From Rhodococcus sp. W8901 (GTDB lineage Bacteria > Actinomycetota > Actinomycetes > Mycobacteriales > Mycobacteriaceae), in NCBI RefSeq assembly GCF_013348805.1, contig NZ_CP054690.1, positions 4,154,001-4,218,000 on the forward strand: a stretch of 64,000 nt of DNA, in the 5' to 3' direction. A model generated the notes under the pieces. The model was given only the letters and a program-made list of their open reading frames with translations, searched no databases and was not told the origin of the DNA. The first letter of the stretch is position 1, and each line of letters begins with the position of its first letter. A program made the translations under genes and the position numbers. Positions 44,836 through 54,364 of the stretch are shown in pieces.

Positions 44836-45534
44836 CTATCCGAACTTGAAGTTGCTCTCGTCGGTCTCGGTACCCAGCGCCTCGAGCGTCTCGCGATGGA
44901 TTCCACGCTTGATCCCGGCCAGGTTCGCGCCGTGCGTGGACGCAAGCGCCGACGCACGCGCGACGGCAGCGCCGAGCACCAGGTCCCCCTCGACCGCGTC
45001 GTCGACGATCCCGGCAGCGAGCGCGTCCGCTCCGCCGTACCGGCGACCGGTCGTCATCGCCTCGACCGCCGTCTGACGGGGCAGCCGCGTCGACAGCAGC
45101 GTCGACATGCCCACCGTGAACGGCATGTTCAGGTTGACCTCGGGGAGGCAGAAGTAGCCGCGGTCGCTGCGCATCACCCGGAAGTCGTGGGAGGCGACCA
45201 GCATCGCGCCGGCGCCGAACGCGTGCCCTTGCACGGCAGCGACGGTCGCCATCGGGAACTCGAGGATGCGGGAGAACACCGTGTGGACCCGGTCGAGGTA
45301 GCCCGGCAGCTTGTCGAGATTGCCGAAGATCCAGTCGGTGTCGAGGCCGTTCGTGAAGAACTTGCCGGTGGCCGTCGTGACCAGCGCCGCGGGTCCCTCG
45401 TGCGCCTCGACCTCGTCGAGCAACGCGTGCGTCGCATCGATCCAGTCGGGATGGAACCGGTTCTCGTTGTCCGTCTCCCCCTCGTTGCCGAGGTAGAGGA
45501 CGAAGACGTCGCCTTGGCGATTCAGGTATGGCAT
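44836..45534 (-). CDS. Enoyl-CoA hydratase/isomerase family protein
   Basis: 232-aa crotonase-fold protein, somewhat shorter than typical hydratases. The oxyanion hole sequence 'VAAVQGHAFGAGAMLVASHD' is present and 'CLPEVNLNMPFTVGM' holds the Glu-containing block; the first oxyanion region is 'TTATGKFFTNGLDTDW'. Pattern of catalytic residues suits the delta3,delta2-enoyl-CoA isomerase-like branch. ATG 45534 chosen; an upstream ATG at 45561 is possible. Divergent from punA over 66 bases. Confidence 0.83.
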   Translation of the reverse strand: MPYLNRQGDVFVLYLGNEGETDNENRFHPDWIDATHALLDEVEAHEGPAALVTTATGKFFTNGLDTDWIFGNLDKLPGYLDRVHTVFSRILEFPMATVAAVQGHAFGAGAMLVASHDFRVMRSDRGYFCLPEVNLNMPFTVGMSTLLSTRLPRQTAVEAMTTGRRYGGADALAAGIVDDAVEGDLVLGAAVARASALASTHGANLAGIKRGIHRETLEALGTETDESNFKFG

Positions 45535-45600
45535 GTTCCGGATACTACCCGTGAGTAACATTTCGTGGCGTCGCTACCGGTCGCACTACTGTGTCCCTTC

Positions 45601-46386
45601 ATGGGCACACTCGAGCAGCAGGCCGCCGACGTCCTCGCCGACCGCACCGGAATCGCGAAACACGCCGCGGCCGTCGTCCTCGGATCCGGCTGGCAGGCCG
45701 CGGCCGACGCACTCGGCCGGGCGTCCGCCGCCGTCCCGATGGCCGACCTGCCCGGCTTCGCGACACCGTCCGCGTCCGGCCACGCCGGGACGGTGCTGTC
45801 GATCCGTGTCGGTGACACCCCGGTGCTGGTGATGCTCGGCCGCGCGCACGCATACGAAGGCCACGAGTTGTCCCGCGTCGTGCATCCGGTGCGCACCGCA
45901 ATCGCGGCGGGCGCCGGAACCGTCATCCTCACCAATGCCGCCGGCGGCATCCGGGAGGGCATGAGCGTCGGCGAACCGGTTCTCATCAGCGACCACCTCA
46001 ACCTCACCGCACGCTCGCCCCTGGTGGGCGCGCAGTTCGTCGACCTGGTCGACGCCTACAGCCCGCGACTGCGCGGGCTCGCCCGCGAGATCGACCCGAC
46101 GCTGAGCGAGGGCGTGTACGCGGGCCTGCCCGGGCCGCACTACGAGACCCCCGCGGAGATCCGGATGCTGCGCACCCTCGGCGCCGACCTGGTCGGGATG
46201 TCCACCGTGCACGAGACCATCGCCGCCCGGGCGCTAGGCGCCGAGGTGCTCGGTGTCTCGCTGGTCACCAACCTCGCGGCCGGGATCACCGGCCAGCCAC
46301 TCGACCACGCCGAGGTCCTCGCGGCCGGGCAGGCGTCCGCTGCACGCATGGGTGGGCTGCTGCGCGAGTTGCTGGCGCGGTTGTGA
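45601..46386 (+). CDS. punA: Purine nucleoside phosphorylase (trimeric)
   Basis: 261-aa class II (low-molecular-mass, trimeric) purine nucleoside phosphorylase splitting inosine and guanosine to base and ribose-1-phosphate. '[15 protein letters not shown]' binds phosphate, '[20 protein letters not shown]' and '[20 protein letters not shown]' form the active site, and '[16 protein letters not shown]' and '[20 protein letters not shown]' complete it. The pmmB gene overlaps its stop (GTGA), so ribose-1-phosphate produced here can be converted by the neighbouring mutase. Same gene pair as Rv3307-Rv3308. Confidence 0.93.
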   Translation: MGTLEQQAADVLADRTGIAKHAAAVVLGSGWQAAADALGRASAAVPMADLPGFATPSASGHAGTVLSIRVGDTPVLVMLGRAHAYEGHELSRVVHPVRTAIAAGAGTVILTNAAGGIREGMSVGEPVLISDHLNLTARSPLVGAQFVDLVDAYSPRLRGLAREIDPTLSEGVYAGLPGPHYETPAEIRMLRTLGADLVGMSTVHETIAARALGAEVLGVSLVTNLAAGITGQPLDHAEVLAAGQASAARMGGLLRELLARL

Positions 46387-47864
46387 ATCTCCGTTTCGGC
46401 ACCGCGGGCCTGCGCGGGCCGGTCGGGGACGGACCCGGCCGCATCAACGTCGGCGTCGTCGAGCGCACGACGGCCGGCCTCGCACAGTGGCTGCGGGACC
46501 GGTGCCTCGGCGGCGGGACCGTGGTGGTCGGCCGGGACGCACGACACGGGTCGGAGGAGTTCGCCCGCGCCGCCGCGGAGGTCCTGACCGCGGAGGGATT
46601 CGCGGTGACCGTGCTGCCGCGACCGCTGCCCACTCCCCTGGTCGCGTTCGCGGTGCGCCGCCTGGGCGCGGTGGCCGGGGTCCAGATCACCGCGTCGCAC
46701 AATCCGCCCGCCGACAACGGCTACAAGGTGTATCTGTCGGGCGGCGCGCCGCTGGCCGCGCCCGCGGACCGGGAGATCGAGGACGCGATCGGACGGGTGG
46801 GGCGGATCCGCCGCCAACCAGTCTCCCTCGCCGACGACACCCTGCTCGACGACTACCTCGAGCGCGTGGCCACACTGCCGTACGGGGATCGCCGCGATGT
46901 CCGGATCGCGTTGACCGCGCTGCACGGCGTGGGCGGCGAGACCGCAGTCGCAGCACTGCGTGCTGCCGGCTTCACCGACATCCACACCGTCGCGTCGCAG
47001 TTCCTGCCGAACCCGGATTTCCCCACGGTGACCTTCCCGAATCCCGAGGAACCGGGTGCGACCGACGCACTGCTGGCCCTGGCCGCCGAGGTCGATGCGG
47101 ACGTCGCGATCGCGCTCGACCCCGACGCCGACCGCTGCGCCGTCGGTGTTCCCGCCTGGGACGGCTGGCGGATGCTCACCGGCGACGAGACCGGAGCGCT
47201 ACTGGGGCAGCGGATCCTGCAGGACGCCCCTGACGGGGCCCTCGTCGCGACCACGATCGTGTCGTCGACGCTGCTCGGGAAGATCGCCTCTGCCCGCGGT
47301 TTCCGCTCGGCCCGCACCCTGACGGGATTCAAGTGGCTCGTCCGCGCCGGGGACGGCCTGGTCTACGCATACGAGGAAGCGGTCGGACACTGCGTGGACC
47401 CCGACGTCGTGCGAGACAAGGACGGCATCTCGGCGGCGGTGCTGGTGGCCGACCTGGTCGCCGACCTGGTCGGTTCGGGCCGCACCGTGCAGGGCGTGCT
47501 CGACGAACTCGCCGTCGAGTTCGGGGTGCACGCGACCGGCCAGGTGTCGATTCGCTTCGACGACCTCGGCGACATCGCTCGGATCATGGCGCGGCTGCGT
47601 ACCGATCCCCCGACCGAGATCGCCGGGATCCCGGTCGAGGCAACCGATCTGGGTCGGTCGCGCGGCGCGATGCACACGGACGCCGTCGTGTTCACCGGAC
47701 GCGATCTGCTCGTGACGGTCCGCCCGTCGGGCACCGAACCGAAACTCAAGTGCTACTTCGAGGTGGTCGAAGCCGTCCCGGCCGGTGACGTCGCTGCGGC
47801 GCGGGCGACCGCGTTCGTGCGCGCCGGGCTGGTGCGTCGTCAGCTGGAGGATGCGGTCACGTGA
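46383..47864 (+). CDS. pmmB: Phosphohexomutase (phosphomanno-/phosphoglucomutase family)
   Basis: 493-aa alpha-D-phosphohexomutase. The catalytic serine is in '[17 protein letters not shown]', the Mg2+ loop is '[12 protein letters not shown]', the sugar loop is '[10 protein letters not shown]', and the phosphate loop is '[17 protein letters not shown]'. With punA upstream it may act as a phosphopentomutase; sequence alone does not decide among ribose, glucose and mannose phosphates. GTG start overlapping the punA stop. Confidence 0.9.
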   Translation: MNLRFGTAGLRGPVGDGPGRINVGVVERTTAGLAQWLRDRCLGGGTVVVGRDARHGSEEFARAAAEVLTAEGFAVTVLPRPLPTPLVAFAVRRLGAVAGVQITASHNPPADNGYKVYLSGGAPLAAPADREIEDAIGRVGRIRRQPVSLADDTLLDDYLERVATLPYGDRRDVRIALTALHGVGGETAVAALRAAGFTDIHTVASQFLPNPDFPTVTFPNPEEPGATDALLALAAEVDADVAIALDPDADRCAVGVPAWDGWRMLTGDETGALLGQRILQDAPDGALVATTIVSSTLLGKIASARGFRSARTLTGFKWLVRAGDGLVYAYEEAVGHCVDPDVVRDKDGISAAVLVADLVADLVGSGRTVQGVLDELAVEFGVHATGQVSIRFDDLGDIARIMARLRTDPPTEIAGIPVEATDLGRSRGAMHTDAVVFTGRDLLVTVRPSGTEPKLKCYFEVVEAVPAGDVAAARATAFVRAGLVRRQLEDAVT

Positions 47865-47903
47865 GAGTCTGAGACAAACATCAATACAACAAGGGGTCGC
47901 GAC

Positions 47904-48096
47904 ATGAAGGTCATCGAGCACGCCGGCCGGACCGCGATCGAGGTCGGTGTCTCCCCCGACGGCGACAGCATCATCGCAGGACCAGAAGGGCGGCACGTAC
48001 GTGTGGGAGGCCGACGTGATCGACGCCTCAGGCGTGCAGCGCGCAGTGGACGTCGATGCAGTCACCGGCCGCGTCCTGCAGAACACGACGCGCTGA
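47904..48096 (+). pseudogene. PepSY-like small protein gene with a frameshift
   Basis: An ATG at 47904 with AAGGGG upstream opens a frame giving 'KVIEHAGRTAIEVGVSPDGD', the first half of a PepSY-like domain. Around 47973-47980 the family likeness moves to the +1 frame, which reads 'DQKGGTYVWEADVIDASGV' then 'QRAVDVDAVTGRVLQNTTR' to a TGA at 48094, the normal second half (W-E-V-D-V ... V-D-A-x-T-G-x-V). The first frame runs on to 48125 without likeness. A one-base loss or two-base gain would restore a 63- to 64-residue protein. Either a real frameshift, a recoding site or a sequence error. Confidence 0.6.
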
Positions 48097-48100
48097 CCGA

Positions 48101-48135
48101 ACGGAGGCGGCCACCGGTCCGGTAGCCACCTCCGT
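48101..48135. terminator. Hairpin between the PepSY-like gene and upp
   Basis: ACGGAGGCGGCCACCGG (48101-48117) and CCGGTAGCCACCTCCGT (48119-48135) pair at 15 of 17 positions. It lies five bases after the PepSY stop and 15 bases beyond the upp stop, so it can serve both convergent transcripts. Confidence 0.65.
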
Positions 48136-48150
48136 CCACGCACGATCGAG

Positions 48151-48774
48151 CTAACGCGGACCGAACTGGCGATCACCCGCATCGCCGAGTCCCGGCACGA
48201 TGAAGGCGTTCTCGTCGAGGCCCTCGTCGACGGTGGCGGTCACGAGCCGCACCGGGTGGCCGGAGTTCGCGAGAGCGTCCACACCCTGCGGGGCCGCGAC
48301 GACGCACACGGCGGTGACATCGGTGGCGCCCCGCGCGACCAGCAGGTCGATCGTGTGCACCATCGAACCACCGGTCGCGAGCATCGGATCGAGCACGTAC
48401 ACGGGAATGCCGGACAGGTCGGCGGGCAGCGACTCGAGGTACGGCACCGGCTGGTGCGTCTGTTCATCACGCGCCATGCCGACGAATCCCACCTGGGACT
48501 GCGGGATCAGCGAACTGGCCTGCTCCACCATGCCGAGACCGGCCCGCAGGACCGGGACCAGCAGCGGCGGATGCGCCAGCCGGATGCCGGTCGTCACGGC
48601 GACGGGCGTCTTGACCTCGAACTCCTCGACCGGGGCGTCGCGGATGGCCTCGTAGATCAGCATCTGGGTGAGTTCACGCAGCGCGGACCGGAACGTTGCG
48701 TTGCTGCTGCGTTCGTCCCGCATCGTCGTGAGGAGAGCTGCTGCGAGCGGATGGTCGACCACGTGCGTATCCAT
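48151..48774 (-). CDS. upp: Uracil phosphoribosyltransferase
   Basis: 207-aa pyrimidine salvage enzyme joining uracil and PRPP to UMP. The PRPP loop is '[20 protein letters not shown]', the flexible loop is '[13 protein letters not shown]', and the C-terminal uracil-binding part is '[16 protein letters not shown]'. ATG 48774 selected; the longer frame is unlike the family. Same place as mycobacterial upp, after pmmB. Confidence 0.94.
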   Translation of the reverse strand: MDTHVVDHPLAAALLTTMRDERSSNATFRSALRELTQMLIYEAIRDAPVEEFEVKTPVAVTTGIRLAHPPLLVPVLRAGLGMVEQASSLIPQSQVGFVGMARDEQTHQPVPYLESLPADLSGIPVYVLDPMLATGGSMVHTIDLLVARGATDVTAVCVVAAPQGVDALANSGHPVRLVTATVDEGLDENAFIVPGLGDAGDRQFGPR

Positions 48775-48902
48775 GACTTCACAGGATAGTGGGGCGCCGC
48801 CGCCACTCGAACTCGCCCGGAAACTTGCCGGAACCGAATCCACCGCCCGTGCGTCCAACCTTGCGACGGAATCAGTTCGACGGGGATGCACGGGGGGATG
48901 CA

Positions 48903-49220
48903 ATGAGCGAGTTCTCAGCGGTGACGGAGGGAATCACCGCGTTCGGCGTCACCGCCGCGACCATGGCCGCACAGTCCGAGGCCGCTCAGGCGGGTGCCGC
49001 AGCCGCAGGTTCAGCACTGCTCGGACCGGTGTTCGGACTGATCGGCGGCGACTTCGTCACGGCGTTCGGGACCGCCCAGGCCGCACATGCAACGGAACTG
49101 GGGCGCCTGGCCGCGGCCTGGTCGGCGATGAGCGCGGCCGCGGCGACCACCGCCGCCACCTACGACGCGACCGACGCCGGGACAGCGGCGTCGCTCGGTG
49201 CAACCGGAGTCGCGCCGTGA
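48903..49220 (+). CDS. ESX/EspC-like small helical protein (type VII secretion-like)
   Basis: 105-aa Ala/Thr/Gly-rich helical protein without signal peptide, with a short helix-turn-helix build ('[20 protein letters not shown]' ... '[20 protein letters not shown]'). It resembles WXG100/EspC-type type VII secretion substrates in size and composition, though no WXG is seen; '[14 protein letters not shown]' is at the turn. The stop overlaps the next gene (GTGA), which encodes a WXG-like/NlpC-P60 protein. GGGGGG lies before the ATG. Family call is by pattern and context. Confidence 0.6.
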   Translation: MSEFSAVTEGITAFGVTAATMAAQSEAAQAGAAAAGSALLGPVFGLIGGDFVTAFGTAQAAHATELGRLAAAWSAMSAAAATTAATYDATDAGTAASLGATGVAP

Positions 49221-50377
49221 TCGACCTGCTCGCGCGACCCGTCCTCGACCTGCTCGGCGCCTTCGGTTCGGGCGCCCTGCCCAGCGGGTCCCCCGCCGAC
49301 GCCATCCGAGCCGCGTCCGATGCGGTCGACGCCGTCCACGCGCTCGGTCGCACCGGGATCAGCGACCTCGGCGGCGTGTGGACCGGGACCGCCGCCGACG
49401 CGGCGATCGACAAGGCCGAGGCCACGCAGGCCGCGTCGGTACACCTGTCCGATCGGGGCCGGGAGATCGCGGCGGTCGTCGAGGCCGCGTCCGAGTGCGT
49501 CCGGGCCGGTACCGCCGAACTGCAGGCCATCCTCGACTCCTTCCTGTCCATCGCCTCGTCCGCGCTGCCCATGCTGGCGACGCCTGCTGGGCAGGCAATG
49601 CTGATCGGCGCCGCGATCGAGCACCTCGGACGGGCCCTGGCCGTGGTCGAGCGGGTACGCGGCGAGCTGGCCGTGCACACCGGGAAGATGGTCGAGCTGA
49701 CGGCACCGGACCCCGTACCCGGCGATGCCCGCACCGTCGCGGCCTCGGCCAGCGCACCCGCGCCCGTCACACCTGCGGCCGCCGCGCCGCCGACCGGCAC
49801 CCCGCAGTCCGACGCCGCGGGCCGTCTCGTGTCGGCGTTCGCCGGCTCCTACCGCTCGCCGACACCGTCGGTCGGCGGCGCACCTGCGGGCACCGTCTCC
49901 TACGGGTCCGGGTCGTCCGCCGGCTCGGTCGAGACCGGGAGCGCCGGCGGGTCCAGCTCGTACGACCCCCGGTTCGGTGGCAGCGGCATCGAGATCCTGC
50001 TGCCCGACGGCAGCACCGCCGTCGCCCCCAACGAGGAAGCCGCGAACGCCGTCCGCAATGCGCTCACGCAGCAGGGCGTCCCCTATCAATGGGGTGGCAC
50101 CACGCCGGGGCAGGGTCTGGACTGCAGTGGCCTGACGCAGTGGGCATACGGCGAGGCCGGTGTCGAGCTGCCCCGGCTCGCTCAGGAACAGGGTGTCGGG
50201 ATCCCCGTCGACCAGGAGAGCCTCATGCCCGGCGACCTCGCCGTGTGGGACGGGCATGTGGCGATGGTGATCGGCAACGGCCAGATGGTCGAGGCCGGCG
50301 ACCCGGTCTCGGTGAGCTCGATCCGTACAACGAACAGCGGCATGGGCTTCTACGGCTTCTACCGCCCCACCGAGTGA
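49217..50377 (+). CDS. WXG-like domain protein with C-terminal NlpC/P60 peptidoglycan hydrolase
   Basis: 386-aa protein with three parts. Residues 1-165 are a helical domain with 'LGGVWTGTAADAAIDKAEAT' (W55-T-G57), like WXG100/ESX substrates. Residues 165-255 are a low-complexity Ala/Pro/Ser/Gly linker. Residues 275-386 are an NlpC/P60 cysteine peptidase: nucleophile C303 in 'GLDCSGLTQWAYGEAG' and His H347 in 'VWDGHVAMVIGNG'. No Sec signal peptide, so export through a type VII route is suggested by the N-domain and by the small partner gene upstream. It would cut peptide stems in peptidoglycan. Confidence 0.83.
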   Translation: MIDLLARPVLDLLGAFGSGALPSGSPADAIRAASDAVDAVHALGRTGISDLGGVWTGTAADAAIDKAEATQAASVHLSDRGREIAAVVEAASECVRAGTAELQAILDSFLSIASSALPMLATPAGQAMLIGAAIEHLGRALAVVERVRGELAVHTGKMVELTAPDPVPGDARTVAASASAPAPVTPAAAAPPTGTPQSDAAGRLVSAFAGSYRSPTPSVGGAPAGTVSYGSGSSAGSVETGSAGGSSSYDPRFGGSGIEILLPDGSTAVAPNEEAANAVRNALTQQGVPYQWGGTTPGQGLDCSGLTQWAYGEAGVELPRLAQEQGVGIPVDQESLMPGDLAVWDGHVAMVIGNGQMVEAGDPVSVSSIRTTNSGMGFYGFYRPTE

Positions 50378-50387
50378 CCGGAGGAAC

Positions 50388-50732
50388 ATGACCCTCGAAC
50401 CACCGTCCCCGCCGGCCCCCGAGGTCGCGACCGCGGTCAACCGCGCGCGGACCGTCGCGGTGCGCGCCACCGAAGCCGGCCTGCCACTCGACATTCGGAT
50501 CGACGAGCGCGAACTGCGCTACGGCGGCGAGCGTCTGGCTGACGAGATCCTCCGGCTCTGCCGAGAGGCCGCGCGGGAGGCCGGCAGCCGCCGACGCGAG
50601 CAGCTCGCGCACGACGGCATGCCCGAAGACGTCCTCGACCGGCTCGGGCTACCGACCCGTGAGCAGGTCGCGGTCGCCCAACAGGCCGAGGACGAGAACC
50701 AGGCCCCGACGAGCTGGATGCGACGGGTATGA
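50388..50732 (+). CDS. Small YbaB-like/hypothetical protein
   Basis: 114 aa. Charged helical protein; 'AVRATEAGLPLDIRIDEREL' is compatible with the central beta hairpin of the YbaB/EbfC fold and 'LADEILRLCREAAREAGSR' with its C-terminal helix, but the N-terminal helix is short. The stop overlaps the next YbaB-like gene (ATGA). Such proteins are often found in type VII secretion gene clusters of actinobacteria. Confidence 0.55.
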   Translation: MTLEPPSPPAPEVATAVNRARTVAVRATEAGLPLDIRIDERELRYGGERLADEILRLCREAAREAGSRRREQLAHDGMPEDVLDRLGLPTREQVAVAQQAEDENQAPTSWMRRV

Positions 50733-51034
50733 GCGGACACGACATGGACGCCATCGTGCGGCGGGCGTCGGCGCAATTGAATATGTTCGACGACGCGCTG
50801 TCGGGGCTGCGATCCATCCGGGCGCACGCGGTCAGCGACGACGGCAGGGTGCGTGTCGAGGTCGACGGGAACGGCAGCCCGACCGGGCTGTGGCTCAGCG
50901 ATTCCCTGCTCGGGCTCGACGCCCGTGCCCTCGGCCGGACGATCACACACACCGCGCACCGGGCGGCGGCCGTCGCCGCCGAGGAACGGAACCGGATCAC
51001 CGCGGCCCTGTTCACCGACTTCACGAACAGCTGA
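50729..51034 (+). CDS. YbaB/EbfC family protein
   Basis: 101 aa. N-terminal helix 'MDAIVRRASAQLNMFDDALSG', a beta hairpin 'VRVEVDGNGSPTGLWLSDSL' and the C-terminal helix 'LGRTITHTAHRAAAVAAEER' give the YbaB/EbfC layout (nucleoid-associated in its classical members; in ESX loci the role is unknown). Last gene of the four-gene overlapping cluster 48903-51034. Confidence 0.65.
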   Translation: MSGHDMDAIVRRASAQLNMFDDALSGLRSIRAHAVSDDGRVRVEVDGNGSPTGLWLSDSLLGLDARALGRTITHTAHRAAAVAAEERNRITAALFTDFTNS

Positions 51035-51082
51035 CCTGTGTCCGGCTATATCTTTGCGCGTGAGCTGGCTAGGCTTCCGGCC

Positions 51083-52318
51083 ATGGCTGGAGACATCGTC
51101 CCGATCGAACTCGGTCTCACCCGAGGCGACCTCGTCACGCTGTGGGCTCCTCGCTGGCGCGAGGGCGACGACGAGTGGGAGGCGTTCCTCGGTCACGAGG
51201 AGGACCTGTACGGTTTCCCCTCCGTCGCCGAACTCGCCGCGTTCATCCGCACGAACAACGACAACGACCTCGTCGAGCACCCGTCGTGGCCGGTCGTCTC
51301 CAAGCTGGCCGCGCCCGAGCTCGAGCCGGACGAGAACTTTGCGTTCGATCTGATCGGCGTTCCCGAACTGGCCGCCGGCGATCCGGAAGGCCTGACCATC
51401 TCGGAGCTCGAGAGCACGCTGGCGATGGTGCGCAACATCGGTGAGGTGTGCGATCTCGAGCCGGTGATCAAGTTCTTCGAGAACCACCCCGAACTCGCCT
51501 ACCTGCGCGGCGGCGCCGACGAGTTCGTCGGCCGCGAGGGCGAGGCGCTGTGGGACCGGATCGGCACCGCGGTCGCCGAGGACTGGGACGCCGTGCTCGA
51601 CGCGATCGATTCGATCGTCACCGCCCCCGACATCGACGCCGACGCCCTGTCGATCGCGGAGGCGGAGGTCCTCGCGGCGGAGGAGAACGTGGTCGACGCC
51701 GACGACGACGCCGAATCGGACGAGGACTACGAGGAGTACGACACCGACGAGACCGAGGAGGAAGAAGAAGAGACCTTCTGGACTCTCGTCGGAATCGACC
51801 CGATCAAGATCATCACGTCGGAGACCACGTACTACTCGCTCCGCTGCTACCTGAACGATCACGCGGTGTTCCTCGGACACGGCGGCCGGATCTCGGTGTT
51901 CGGTTCCGAGCGCGCGCTCGCCCGCTACCTCGCCGACAACCACGACCACGAGCTGGCTCGGGTCAGCACGTACGAGCAGGTGCAGAACGCCGCGGTGGAC
52001 GGATCGCTCGACGTCGAGGTCACCGACGAGAACGTCTACGTGCTGCCGGGCCTGGCCGACGACCTCGCCGCGGGCCCCGACACCGTCGATGCCGATCAGC
52101 TCGAACTCGCCGTCGAGCTGTTCACCGATGCGGCGGACTTCGCGAAGGACGACGCGACCGACGCCGCGCTGGCACCGTCGACCCCGCTGGGCTGGTACGT
52201 CTCGTACATCATCGAGCCCACCCCGAGCCGGATGACGCCCAATCCGCCGTTCCAGGCTGAGTCCGAATCGTGGCGGGCGCTCGAGAACGAGTTCGAGAAC
52301 CGGCTGCGTCCCGAGTAG
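51083..52318 (+). CDS. Conserved acidic hypothetical protein
   Basis: 411-aa strongly acidic cytosolic protein. Residues about 215-242 are almost all Asp and Glu, including 'DESDEDYEEYDT'-type sequence and a run of Glu. Flanking domains are conserved-looking ('FWTLVGIDPIKIITSETTYY', 'LRCYLNDHAVFLGHGGRISVFG'). No catalytic motif is seen. The gene is found upstream of add in Corynebacteriales and is sometimes labelled a primosomal protein, for which I see no evidence. ATG 51083 was chosen; 15 upstream codons are unsupported. Convergent with add (17-base gap). Confidence 0.75.
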   Translation: MAGDIVPIELGLTRGDLVTLWAPRWREGDDEWEAFLGHEEDLYGFPSVAELAAFIRTNNDNDLVEHPSWPVVSKLAAPELEPDENFAFDLIGVPELAAGDPEGLTISELESTLAMVRNIGEVCDLEPVIKFFENHPELAYLRGGADEFVGREGEALWDRIGTAVAEDWDAVLDAIDSIVTAPDIDADALSIAEAEVLAAEENVVDADDDAESDEDYEEYDTDETEEEEEETFWTLVGIDPIKIITSETTYYSLRCYLNDHAVFLGHGGRISVFGSERALARYLADNHDHELARVSTYEQVQNAAVDGSLDVEVTDENVYVLPGLADDLAAGPDTVDADQLELAVELFTDAADFAKDDATDAALAPSTPLGWYVSYIIEPTPSRMTPNPPFQAESESWRALENEFENRLRPE

Positions 52319-52335
52319 GCCGGAATCGGCCCGGC

Positions 52336-53424
52336 TCAGCCGATGAGGACTGCGTAGCCGGGCTTGATGACGTCGTCGATCAGCGCCAGCCGCTGGTCGA
52401 ACGGGATGAAGGCGGACTTCATCGCATTGATGGTGAAACGTTCGAGGTCACTCCAGCCGTACCCGAACGTGTTCACCAGCGCCAGCATCTCGCGGCTCAT
52501 GGAGGTGTCGCTCATCAGCCGGTTGTCGGTGTTGACGGTGACGCGGAACCGCAGGCGCGCGAGCAGATCGAAGGGGTGCTCCTCGAGAGTCGCCACTGCC
52601 CCGGTCTGGACGTTGGAGCTGGGGCACAGCTCCAACGGAATCCTCTTGTCGCGCACGTAGTCGGCGAGCAGTCCGAGTGTGACGTCGCCTTCCGGTCCGA
52701 TCGTGATGTCGTCGGTGATCCGGACTCCGTGCCCCAACCGGTCGGTGCCGCAGAACGCGATGGCCTCGTGGATGGACGGCAGACCGAACGCCTCACCGGC
52801 ATGGATCGTGAAATGGGCGTTGCAGGTCCGCATGTATTCGAAGGCATCGAGGTGCCGACTCGGCGGGTAGCCGGCCTCGGCGCCCGCGATGTCGAAGCCG
52901 ACCACGCCGCAGTCCCGGAACCGGACCGCCAGTTCCGCGATCTCGCGCGAGCGCGCCGCGTGCCGCATCGCGGTGAGCAGGCACCCGATGCGGATGTCGG
53001 TCCCGGCGGCCCGGGCCACCGCCGTGCCCTCCTCGAAGCCGGCCAGGACGTGCTCGACCACCTCGTCGAGGGTCAATCCCTCGTCGAGATGTTGTTCGGG
53101 CGCGAAGCGCACCTCGGCGTAGACGACGCCGTCGGCGGCGAGGTCCTCGGCGCACTCGCGCGCGACCCGGCGCAGACCCGCCGGTGTCTGCATCACCGCG
53201 ACGGTGTGAGCGAAGGTTTCGAGGTAGCGCTCGAGCGATCCGCTGTCGGCGGCGTCACGGAACCATTCGGCGAGTTCGTCGGGCGTGTGCGCGGGAAGTT
53301 CGGTGTAGCCGCACTCGGTGGCCAGTTCCGCGACGGTCGCGGGCCGCAGACCACCGTCGAGGTGGTCGTGCAGCAGCACCTTCGGCGCTCGGCTCAGGTA
53401 GTCCAGATCCAACGGCGCTGTCAT
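52336..53424 (-). CDS. add: Adenosine deaminase
   Basis: 362-aa zinc enzyme converting adenosine to inosine. '[19 protein letters not shown]' has the HxH metal pair, '[18 protein letters not shown]' the His and catalytic Glu, '[10 protein letters not shown]' the next His and '[12 protein letters not shown]' the metal Asp. Inosine is a substrate of the punA enzyme encoded at 45601. ATG 53424 chosen; the longer frame to 53544 lies in AT-richer upstream DNA. Same place as Rv3313c, but the cdd and deoA genes that follow in mycobacteria are not here. Confidence 0.93.
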   Translation of the reverse strand: MTAPLDLDYLSRAPKVLLHDHLDGGLRPATVAELATECGYTELPAHTPDELAEWFRDAADSGSLERYLETFAHTVAVMQTPAGLRRVARECAEDLAADGVVYAEVRFAPEQHLDEGLTLDEVVEHVLAGFEEGTAVARAAGTDIRIGCLLTAMRHAARSREIAELAVRFRDCGVVGFDIAGAEAGYPPSRHLDAFEYMRTCNAHFTIHAGEAFGLPSIHEAIAFCGTDRLGHGVRITDDITIGPEGDVTLGLLADYVRDKRIPLELCPSSNVQTGAVATLEEHPFDLLARLRFRVTVNTDNRLMSDTSMSREMLALVNTFGYGWSDLERFTINAMKSAFIPFDQRLALIDDVIKPGYAVLIG

Positions 53425-53958
53425 GGCTAGACGGTAGCCGCGGATCCCGGCGATCGCGTGGCATCGACATGCCGGATGTCGGAACGTGAAGTGACAGAAG
53501 CATGGCGAAATAAAGTTACCGGCGAGTAGGTTATCGACACGCAATGTTCACCCGCGTGAGACATTTTCCACATTGCATATGGCGGCGTTATACCCGTCGT
53601 TCACCGTCGCCGCCACTCGCCAGTCCACCCCGGATGCAACCCGACGAAACGCCCACGCACCCGATCAACAGTGTCGCGCAACAACTTCCGCCGAAACAGG
53701 GCCGAAGGTCCTCACCCGATCACACGGGCTGAATGGATGCAGAGAATCGACAGGCGCCCCCAAACTTGCCATGGGAAGGCAAACCTAACAAGCATTTTCG
53801 ACGCCGTACGAACCGCACAGAGAATTAGTTCCCGGATTCGGTTGGGTTTAGAGTTCACAGAAGTCGGTTTAGGTTCTCGTCGAGCCCGAGCTGCGGTACT
53901 CCCGAACAGTGTTGCAGGCTCGACGCGCCCACCAAAGACGTTGGAGGCACAGCACTCG
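53425..53958. other. 534-base region upstream of sdhCDAB
   Basis: Non-coding by my reading and AT-richer than the surroundings. No RNA gene is recognised. It holds two copies of GGTTTAG on the plus strand (53845-53851 and 53866-53872, 21 bases apart) and an iron-box-like sequence at 53770-53788 (13 of 19 positions to the IdeR/DtxR consensus, right half AAACCTAA). Promoters for add and sdhC must lie here. A GGAGG precedes the sdhC ATG. Confidence 0.6.
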
Positions 53959-54363
53959 ATGAGCAGCACGACGGAAGCCGCTCCCACGAAGGAGCGCACC
54001 CGGTCGCTATACCGGGGCGACCCCGGAATGTGGTCCTGGGTTCTACACCGGATCACCGGCGTCGCAACATTCTTCTTTCTCTTCGTCCACGTCCTGGACA
54101 CCGCGCTCGTGCGCGTCAACCCGGACACCTACGACCGCGTCATCGAGACCTACAAGAACCCCCTTGTCGGTCTCATGGAGCTCGCGCTCGTTGCCATGGT
54201 GCTGTACCACGCACTGAACGGCATCCGGGTGATGCTGGTGGACTTCTGGTCGAAGGGCCCCCAGTACCAGCGCATCATGCTCTGGGTCATCCTCGCCATC
54301 TGGTTCGTGGTGATGATTCCGGGCGCAGGTCGCATCTTCTACAACATGTTTGCGGGGCACTGA
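53959..54363 (+). CDS. sdhC: Succinate dehydrogenase cytochrome b556 subunit
   Basis: 134-aa membrane anchor of complex II with three transmembrane helices. 'GMWSWVLHRITGVATFFFLF' has the conserved H-R-x-T/S-G at helix I, and 'MVLYHALNGIRVMLVDFWSK' the heme-ligand histidine region of helix II. Start of the sdhC-D-A-B operon; ATG 53959 with TTGGAGG upstream, while the frame upstream to 53671 is not like SdhC. sdhD starts two bases after the stop. Confidence 0.93.
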   Translation: MSSTTEAAPTKERTRSLYRGDPGMWSWVLHRITGVATFFFLFVHVLDTALVRVNPDTYDRVIETYKNPLVGLMELALVAMVLYHALNGIRVMLVDFWSKGPQYQRIMLWVILAIWFVVMIPGAGRIFYNMFAGH

Positions 54364-54364
54364 C

